Position numbers and translations under genes: made by a program. From assembly GCA_021296265.1 (NCBI GenBank), contig JAGWAT010000008.1, positions 1-47,326 on the forward strand: a stretch of 47,326 nucleotides of DNA, read 5' to 3'. The first letter of the stretch is position 1, and every line of letters begins with the position of its first letter. The notes under the pieces are model-generated. The model ran no database searches. It was given only the letters and a program-made list of their open reading frames with translations, and was not told the DNA's origin. Shown here piece after piece: positions 42,701-47,326 of this stretch. This DNA comes from Alphaproteobacteria bacterium. Its GTDB lineage: Bacteria > Pseudomonadota > Alphaproteobacteria > TMED109.

Positions 42701-43229
42701 GTTCCACGTACAGTCGATCCGCAAAGACGGCATGCAGTTCCTCGAGCAGGGCGTCGGCGGATTCGGCCTTGCCGGCAGCCAACAGCTGCCCGATCGGTCC
42801 CGGGGCCGCACCGGTCAGGGCAACCACGCCGTCGGCGTGGGCCGCTAGCTGCGCCAGCGTGACGACGGGCGTCCCCTGACTGCTTCCCTCCAGGTACATC
42901 TGCGACACCAGTCGCTTGAGGGCGTGCCAGCCGGGCTCGGTGGCAGCGAGCAGCACGATGGGTGCCCGCGGCCAGTGCAATGCCGAGGCCACCCGGCCGT
43001 CGTCGTCGGGCGCGAGTTCCACCAGCGCGCCCGTAATCGGCTGGACCCCGGCGCGGCTTGCCGCCAGCGCGAACTCGAGCGCGCCAAACAGGTTGGAGTG
43101 ATCGGTGAGGGCCAGCGCCGGCATGACATCGCGTGCCGCCAGCTCCACGAGATCCGGGACTTGGATGGCCCCTTCGGCCAGCGAGTAGGCGGACCGGGCC
43201 CGTAGGTGCACGAACGGCGAGCCGCTCAC
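39711..43229 (-). CDS. dnaE: DNA polymerase III subunit alpha
   Basis: A 1172-residue DnaE1, the replicative DNA polymerase catalytic subunit. The PHP domain opens with FVHLRARSAYSLAEGAI and LALTDHSNLFGA. In the palm, PGRGSGAGS lies at 371-379 and the catalytic aspartates in PDFDLDF at 411-417, matching E. coli DnaE closely. Further on come the fingers region with GIFQLESPMMREVLRRLQP, the tandem helix-hairpin-helix, and the OB-fold with CRVAGVVAQVKERLSQKKR. The GTG at 43229 is chosen because it overlaps the lolD stop as GTGA; the frame is open 24 codons further. It is the last gene of the proS-lolC-lolD-dnaE run. Confidence 0.97.
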   Translation of the reverse strand: MSGSPFVHLRARSAYSLAEGAIQVPDLVELAARDVMPALALTDHSNLFGALEFALAASRAGVQPITGALVELAPDDDGRVASALHWPRAPIVLLAATEPGWHALKRLVSQMYLEGSSQGTPVVTLAQLAAHADGVVALTGAAPGPIGQLLAAGKAESADALLEELHAVFADRLYVELHRHGTDADMSLEPEFLRLAHARGIPIVATNDIYFAEPELHAAHECLLCIRDSTTILDDQRIQLTPNHCFRSRATMEELFADLPEALANTAVIARRCSHVLRARTPILPKVPDIGGQSDAEELADRAGQGLAERLRRHVFTEQDTGETRRERSACYQDRLQHELAIIRQTGYDGYFLIVGEVMNWSRAQGIPVGPGRGSGAGSVVAWALGITDVDPLRFGLLFERFLNPERVSMPDFDLDFCQQRREEVIAHVRDLYGTDRVAQIITFGSLKARAVVRDVGRTLGLSYSKVDELAKQIPENPANPISLREALESERGLQEARATDGDVARLFEIALALEGLNRNVSTHAAGLVIGDRPIEELVPLYRDPRSDIAATQYDMKRVEQAGLVKFDFLGLKTLTSLDLAVRLLGERGVELDLEALPLDDEATYALLASGETGGIFQLESPMMREVLRRLQPNRIEDLVAILALYRPGPMDNIPTFIDRRRGREAVAYPHEKLRGVLEETSGIWVYQEQVMETAQVLAGFTLGEADILRRAMGKKIKTEMQALETDFVERAVRNQVPRDVAVDIFADLEKFAGYGFNKSHAVAYALISYRTAYLKAHHPADFFAAMMTVESGNRDKLNLFHDEITRRGIDLLPPDINRSRTEFTVEGSDRARLAVRCGLGMLRGVGNAAMDVVIGERDRGGRFTDLWDLARRSRTADLNKEHFENLAEGGALDGLLPALPPAQARAVVHAAAQMAARCGHEAASAERLSQASLFGGEASAQELWVLPEAEAWDRSEMLVREFAVLGFYGSGHPLEQHVEQLAAAGTVPLHEMSRQASGATCRVAGVVAQVKERLSQKKRRFARVRLSDATGAEEFMVFPDTLARHRDLLREGTLLLVEVAREADSSRADSLIAHDFALLEDGGLERDLPAGLLIRTDRTFDVGGLFDLLASARPGTGRVEVIFPLDPDLEAAMNLGVGVRLGRGLRQAVERLAGVTGVEELSDQEGLSHTV

Positions 43230-43969
43230 GTCGGCTCCTGCTCCGTGGGAGCCCTGCCGGCGGCCGGTGAATTCAGCAATGCCTCCGGCGCCCACGGGCA
43301 CAACTGGCCCGATTCCAGCCGCACGCCGCGGTGCATCCTGCGCGCCACTTCCGGATTGTGGGTCGCCACCAACGCCGCCAGGCCGGTGGCCCGGACGAGA
43401 TCCACGAGCATGTCGGTCACGCCTGCTGCAGCGCCGGTATCCAGGTTGCCGGTCGGTTCGTCCGCAAGGAGCAGTTTCGGCTGGTTGGCGACCGCGCGGG
43501 CGATGGCGACCCGCTGCTGCTCCCCCCCCGACAGCGCGGCCGGCCGGTGGGAACCGCGCGCGCCGAGACCCACGCGGTCGAGGAGCTCGCCCGCACGGAC
43601 GCGCGCGACGCGCGGAGGAAGCCCGGCCAAGCGCAACGGCACCATGATGTTCTCAAGCGCGGAGAACTCGGGCATCAGGTGGTGGTTCTGATACACGAAG
43701 CCGAGGTGGGTCCGGCGCAGGCGAGTCCGCGTGCCGTCGCGACCGGCCAGCACCACCTGTCCGGCGAGCGCCACTTCGCCGGCGCTCGGTGTCTCGAGCA
43801 GCCCGGCGATATGGAGCAACGTCGACTTGCCGGCACCGCTCGGCCCGACCAAGGCCACCGTCTCCCCTGCGGTCAACGCGAGGTCCACGTCCACGAGTAC
43901 CGGCACCTCGGTGCGGCCCTGCCAATAGGAATGCGAAACCTGGCTGAGCCTCAGTACCGGCTCAGCCAT
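43226..43969 (-). CDS. lolD: Lipoprotein-releasing ABC transporter ATP-binding protein LolD
   Basis: A 247-residue ABC ATPase that powers transfer of lipoproteins from the inner membrane to the carrier LolA. Walker A GPSGAGKST lies at 42-50, the Q-loop at FVYQNHHLMPEFS, the signature LSGGEQQR at 146-153 and Walker B LLLADEPTGNLD at 166-177. The QNHHLMPEFSALENIMVPL segment is typical of LolD. It overlaps lolC by eight bases and dnaE by four (GTGA), so all are coupled. The tail after residue 225 is slightly longer than usual. Confidence 0.95.
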   Translation of the reverse strand: MAEPVLRLSQVSHSYWQGRTEVPVLVDVDLALTAGETVALVGPSGAGKSTLLHIAGLLETPSAGEVALAGQVVLAGRDGTRTRLRRTHLGFVYQNHHLMPEFSALENIMVPLRLAGLPPRVARVRAGELLDRVGLGARGSHRPAALSGGEQQRVAIARAVANQPKLLLADEPTGNLDTGAAAGVTDMLVDLVRATGLAALVATHNPEVARRMHRGVRLESGQLCPWAPEALLNSPAAGRAPTEQEPT

Positions 43970-45212
43970 ACCGGAGCACCTCCGCCGGATCGATCCGGGA
44001 GGCCCGCCACGCCGGGTAGACCGTTGCCAGCAGCGCCAGCGCCAGCGCGAACGCGAGCACGCCGATCACCTGCAGGGGCTGTACCTCGGCAGGTAGCTGC
44101 GACAGGAAGTAAATCTCGGCGGCAAACAGATCGACCCCTGCGATGCCCTCGAGAAACCGTCGCATCGCCTCCACGTTCGTGGCGAACGCGAGGCCCAGCA
44201 CGAACCCGAGGAGGGTGCCCACGACCCCGACCGAGCCTCCGGTGAACACGAAGATCCGCAGTATCGAGGCCCGTGTCGCCCCCATGGTGCGCATGATGGC
44301 GATGCCCTTTTCCTTGTCGCGCACCAGCATGATCATGCTGGAGACGACATTGAACGCCGCGACCAAGATGATCAGGGTGAGAATCAGGAACATCACGTTC
44401 CGTTCCACCTTGAGCGCGTTGAAGAACTGGCGGTTGAGGCTTGGCCATGCGGACGTCCGGGCTCGACCCGCGAACGTTTCCGCAAGCCCCTCGCTGACCC
44501 GTTCGGCGGCATCCGCATCGTCGAGCACCACCTGAATCTTGGTCGCTTCCTCGCCCTGCCGGAAAAAGGTCAGGGCGTCCCGCAGCGGGAGGTAGACCAG
44601 CCCCGAATCGTATTCGTACATTCCGATCTCGAAGAGGGCGGCGATGGTGTAGGTCCGCACCCGCGGAATTGTGCCAACCACCGTGACATCGCCGTCCGGA
44701 TGGAGCAGCGTCAGCGGATCGCCGACCCCCACCCCGAGCTGCCGAGCCAGGCGGGAGCCGATGACCGCGCCGCCCTCGTCCGCAAACGTGTCCAGCGAAC
44801 CGCCCGTAATGGCGTTGGCCACCAGGGTCCGCCGGCGGAGATCATCGACCCGGATGCCGCGGACCAGGGTCCCGGTCGCGCCGCCGGCCGACGTGGCCAG
44901 CGCCTGCCCCTCGGTTTCCGCGAAGACGTCCAGCACGTGCGGGAGGCCACGCAATTCCTGCTCCAGCCCCGCGACATCGGCAAGTGTCTCGGCACCCGCC
45001 GGCGCATGCAGGACCACGTGGCCATTGACGCCGACGATCCGGTCCACGAGCTGCGTGTGAAAGCCGTTCATCACCGACATCACGATGATCAGCGTGGCCA
45101 CCCCCAGCGCAATGCCGATCAGCGAAAAACCAGCGACGACGGAGATGAATCCCTCGACCCGACGTGCCCGCAGGTACCGGCGGGCAATCCAGAGTTCGAG
45201 TCCGAGGTTCAC
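43962..45212 (-). CDS. lolC: Lipoprotein-releasing ABC transporter permease LolC/LolE
   Basis: A 416-residue membrane protein with four helices: one near residues 22-46 ([20 protein letters not shown]) and three in the C-terminal third ([57 protein letters not shown]), around a large periplasmic domain. The N-terminal [13 protein letters not shown] is a Lol signature, and the coupling segment [15 protein letters not shown] contacts LolD. Only one permease gene is present, so the complex is probably a homodimer, as in many Alphaproteobacteria. The GTG start overlaps the proS stop (GTGA); the upstream open frame is inside proS. Confidence 0.94.
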   Translation of the reverse strand: MNLGLELWIARRYLRARRVEGFISVVAGFSLIGIALGVATLIIVMSVMNGFHTQLVDRIVGVNGHVVLHAPAGAETLADVAGLEQELRGLPHVLDVFAETEGQALATSAGGATGTLVRGIRVDDLRRRTLVANAITGGSLDTFADEGGAVIGSRLARQLGVGVGDPLTLLHPDGDVTVVGTIPRVRTYTIAALFEIGMYEYDSGLVYLPLRDALTFFRQGEEATKIQVVLDDADAAERVSEGLAETFAGRARTSAWPSLNRQFFNALKVERNVMFLILTLIILVAAFNVVSSMIMLVRDKEKGIAIMRTMGATRASILRIFVFTGGSVGVVGTLLGFVLGLAFATNVEAMRRFLEGIAGVDLFAAEIYFLSQLPAEVQPLQVIGVLAFALALALLATVYPAWRASRIDPAEVLRYG

Positions 45213-46531
45213 GCGCCCTGAATGCGCTGGAGCGCGTCTTCCGGCGTGACCTCCGCGCTTTCGCCGGTCGCGCGCGCGCGCAGCTCGACGACGCCCCGGG
45301 CCACGCCGCGCGGCCCCACCACGACCTGCCAAGGGAACCCGAGCAGGTCGAGGTCCGCGAGCTTCGTGCCCGCGCGTTCCTCCCGGTCGTCGTAGAGCAC
45401 TTCGACGCCGGCGGCGGTCAGCGAGTCGTACATCGCGGACGCACTCTCGGCGCAGGCCGGATCGTTCTGCCGGAGATTGGCGAGACCGACCTGGAATGGT
45501 GCGACCGGAGCCGGCCACAGCATGCCCCGCTCATCGTGGCAGGCCTCGATGATGGCGCCGACCAGACGGGACACGCCGACGCCGTAGGAGCCCATCTGCA
45601 CCGGAACGCGGGAACCATCCGGGAGGTCGACGAGCACGCCGAGCTTCTCCGAGTACTTGGTCCCGAAATAGAACACGTGACCGACCTCGATCCCGCGCGC
45701 CTCCACCCGCTTCGAATCGGGCACTTCGCGTTCGAACCGCGCAGGCTCGTGCATGTCGTCGGTGGCCGCGTACGGTCCGGTCCAGCGATCGACGATTTCC
45801 TGCAGGGCCTCGGGGTCGTCGTACACGGGGCCCGGAACCGGTTGGTCCAAGAGACCGCGGTCGCAAAACACGCCGCTTTCCCCAGTGTCGGCGAGGATCA
45901 CGAACTCGTGGCTCATGTCGCCGCCGATCGGGCCCGATTCCGCCCGAACGGGTATCGAGGTCAGGCCCAGTGCCTGAAACGTCCGCAAATAGGCCAGGAA
46001 CATCCGGTGATACGACAGGCGCGCTGCGGCCTCGTCCACATCGAACGAGTAGTTGTCCTTCATCAGGAACTCCCGACCGCGCATGACCCCGAACCGTGGC
46101 CGCAGCTCGTCCCGGAACTTCCACTGAATGTGGTACAGGTTCTTCGGCAGGTCCCGGTAGCTCTTCAGGAACTCAGCCGCAATCTCGCAGATCTGCTCTT
46201 CATTGGTCGGCCCGTACAGCATCTCCCGTTCGTGGCGATCCGTAATCCGGAGCATTTCCAGCCCGTAGTCTTCGTAGCGTCCTGACGTCTTCCAAAGGTC
46301 TGCTGCCTGGATGGTCGGCATCAGGACTTCGACCGCACCGGCCGCGTTCTGCTCGGCACGGACAATGGCCTCGATCTTCTTGAGAACCCGGAACCCCAGC
46401 GGCAGCCAGCTGTAAATCCCGGCGCTGGCCTGCCGCACCAAGCCGCCACGCAGCATCAACCGGTGTGAAACGATCTGTGCCTCCGACGGGTCATCCTTCT
46501 GGGTGGGAACGGGAAATCGTGTTCGCAACAT
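45209..46531 (-). CDS. proS: Prolyl-tRNA synthetase, short (alphaproteobacterial) type
   Basis: A 440-residue class II ProRS that charges tRNA-Pro. Starting at [15 protein letters not shown], it has motif 1 around [20 protein letters not shown], the family TNEEQI, motif 2 in [20 protein letters not shown] split over the active site, and motif 3 at [14 protein letters not shown], then the anticodon-binding domain. Motif 2 runs directly on towards the catalytic segment without the roughly 180-residue editing insertion of E. coli ProS. This short form is characteristic of Alphaproteobacteria. The frame is open 25 codons upstream, but homologues start here. First gene of the coupled run to dnaE. 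Confidence 0.95.
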   Translation of the reverse strand: MLRTRFPVPTQKDDPSEAQIVSHRLMLRGGLVRQASAGIYSWLPLGFRVLKKIEAIVRAEQNAAGAVEVLMPTIQAADLWKTSGRYEDYGLEMLRITDRHEREMLYGPTNEEQICEIAAEFLKSYRDLPKNLYHIQWKFRDELRPRFGVMRGREFLMKDNYSFDVDEAAARLSYHRMFLAYLRTFQALGLTSIPVRAESGPIGGDMSHEFVILADTGESGVFCDRGLLDQPVPGPVYDDPEALQEIVDRWTGPYAATDDMHEPARFEREVPDSKRVEARGIEVGHVFYFGTKYSEKLGVLVDLPDGSRVPVQMGSYGVGVSRLVGAIIEACHDERGMLWPAPVAPFQVGLANLRQNDPACAESASAMYDSLTAAGVEVLYDDREERAGTKLADLDLLGFPWQVVVGPRGVARGVVELRARATGESAEVTPEDALQRIQGA

Positions 46532-46882
46532 GGCTGAGGGTCTCGTTTCGGATGACAGGACACGGCCTCGCAGCAGGGACACCGGAGGCATCTCAACGGG
46601 GCGCAATTCCGCACCCGCCAGTGCTGGACGACGAGCCGTCAGGACCAGGACCGCGCCGCCTGCCGATCATAGCCCCGCCGCAAAGCATTCCGGAAGCAGC
46701 ACCAGGTCACCTCTTGTATCCGCAACGCTCGTCAACCGGGGCCGGCGGTGCCGGAAACCGCCGAAGCCATCCTTTCGTCACTGTGGCTTAGCCAACAGCC
46801 GCAATTCGGTCGTTTCCGCTTCTCGCCGGGAACCCCCCGGTCACGCTCAGGACACAACCCGCCGTGTACCGCTGCCGTCACT
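46532..46882. other. Region upstream of proS, no supported gene
   Basis: About 350 bases holding the proS promoter side. Plus-strand frames are open but unrecognised. Immediately before 46883 a second frame reads RRVPLPSLAG, similar to the segment that precedes GDH in IS1380 transposases, so the relic probably begins at about 46855 with a frameshift. Confidence 0.4.
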
Positions 46883-47048
46883 TGCGGGGACCACGTGCTG
46901 TGCGCCCGGCGGCGGCCGGCCGATATCGATGTCTCGGCGGGATCGGTGGCGGAACTGCAGCGGATCGTCGCCCAGATCCGCCGGCGCTGGTCGGACACCC
47001 GGATCCTCGTGCGTGGCGACGCCGGCTTCTGCCGCGAGGCGACCCTGG
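46883..47048 (+). pseudogene. IS1380-family transposase fragment
   Basis: About 55 codons match the middle of an IS1380-type DDE transposase: CGDHVLCARRRPADIDVSAG, then VAELQRIVAQIRRRW, and RILVRGDAGFCRE, whose Asp is the second catalytic acidic residue. After REATLA the similarity ends abruptly, and from there the other strand encodes TnpB. Upstream a frameshift breaks the reading frame. Dead remnant; no terminal repeats were found. Confidence 0.7.
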
Positions 47049-47230
47049 CTCGTGTGCCGGGGGTCGACGGCGACCAGCCGCGGTGCCTGGTACTCGAGCA
47101 TGGCGTGAAGCCCGCTCCAGCCGGTCGCCAGGATGACGCGGTTCAGGCCGGCTTTCGGCCGGACGTTCTGACCGGGCGCGTCCACGGGGCCCTTCGCCGA
47201 TGCGGTCATGGCGCGCGTCTGCAGATCCTA
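47045..47230 (-). pseudogene. TnpB (IS200/IS605-family RNA-guided nuclease) fragment
   Basis: On the minus strand about 60 codons match the region just before the zinc finger of TnpB: SAKGPVDAPGQNVRPKAGLN, RVILATGWSGLHAMLEY, and LVAVDPRHTSQ, where homologues continue into the Cys-x-x-Cys finger. Similarity stops exactly at HTSQ, where the IS1380 fragment begins in the opposite orientation. The RuvC acidic residue before this segment and the C-terminal part are missing, so it is inactive. Confidence 0.7.
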
Positions 47231-47293
47231 TGAGGGCCGCCTGGCGACCGGCGCTACGGTGCCGTCCTTTCACTCATGACGAGGAGACCTGCG

Positions 47294-47326
47294 ATGTCCC
47301 CACACACAAGGCACGACCCCGCGGCG
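47294..47326 (+). CDS. Start of a gene running off the window
   Basis: An ATG at 47294 is preceded by GAGGAG at 47281-47286, seven bases upstream, an excellent ribosome binding site. Only 11 codons (MSPHTRHDPAA) are inside the window, too few to name. The short gap after the transposon relic (47231-47293) would hold its promoter or leader. Confidence 0.5.
   Translation, partial: MSPHTRHDPAA

Overview
This is a GC-rich, gene-dense chromosomal segment, best explained as an alphaproteobacterium, probably Rhodospirillales-like. The main evidence is the block proS-lolC-lolD-dnaE near the right end. Its prolyl-tRNA synthetase is the short type without the large editing insertion, and its order is one I associate with Alphaproteobacteria. 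Third codon positions are strongly GC-biased, which creates many long antisense open frames; these have been left out. I see no tRNA, rRNA, CRISPR array or intact mobile element.

Left part (1-12.5 kb): a GH3-family acyl-adenylating enzyme and a penicillin-acylase-type lipoprotein on the minus strand; a divergent PhyH dioxygenase; then a minus-strand run bfr-xseB-recD2-acyl-CoA synthetase (NDP-forming)-rhomboid. An SDR gene diverges from bfr, and a Bfd-like ferredoxin with a TTG start lies beyond it.

Middle part (13-30.6 kb): panB, a small heat-shock protein with a hairpin at its ribosome binding site, a DUF1330 protein, two tiny coupled ORFs (one a membrane/coiled-coil protein) divergent from a beta-carbonic anhydrase, a CitE-like lyase, a tetR-small membrane protein-Rieske oxygenase operon, a PanB paralogue lacking metal ligands, a THI5-like binding protein without a signal peptide, a half-size DMT transporter, a decayed PIN-domain toxin, a YbfB-type MFS exporter, an aldo/keto reductase, a glycosyltransferase and ygfZ.

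Right part (30.5-47.3 kb): a three-gene minus-strand operon (fumarylacetoacetase-family hydrolase, D-2-hydroxyacid dehydrogenase, SDR) and, 3 kb away, an altronate dehydratase-family gene overlapping an aminotransferase and followed by tsaC. Together these look like sugar-acid or hydroxy-acid catabolism. Between them sit a frameshifted integrase relic and a hipBA toxin-antitoxin pair. Then come dnaE, lolD, lolC and proS, tightly coupled. The end holds a chimeric transposon relic (IS1380 transposase fused tail to tail with TnpB) and the first codons of a new gene.

No single locus is a clear new system. The best leads are the GH3/acylase pair, the TetR-membrane protein-Rieske operon, the metal-ligand-free PanB paralogue, the coupled small membrane proteins beside carbonic anhydrase, and the hairpin over the heat-shock ribosome binding site.
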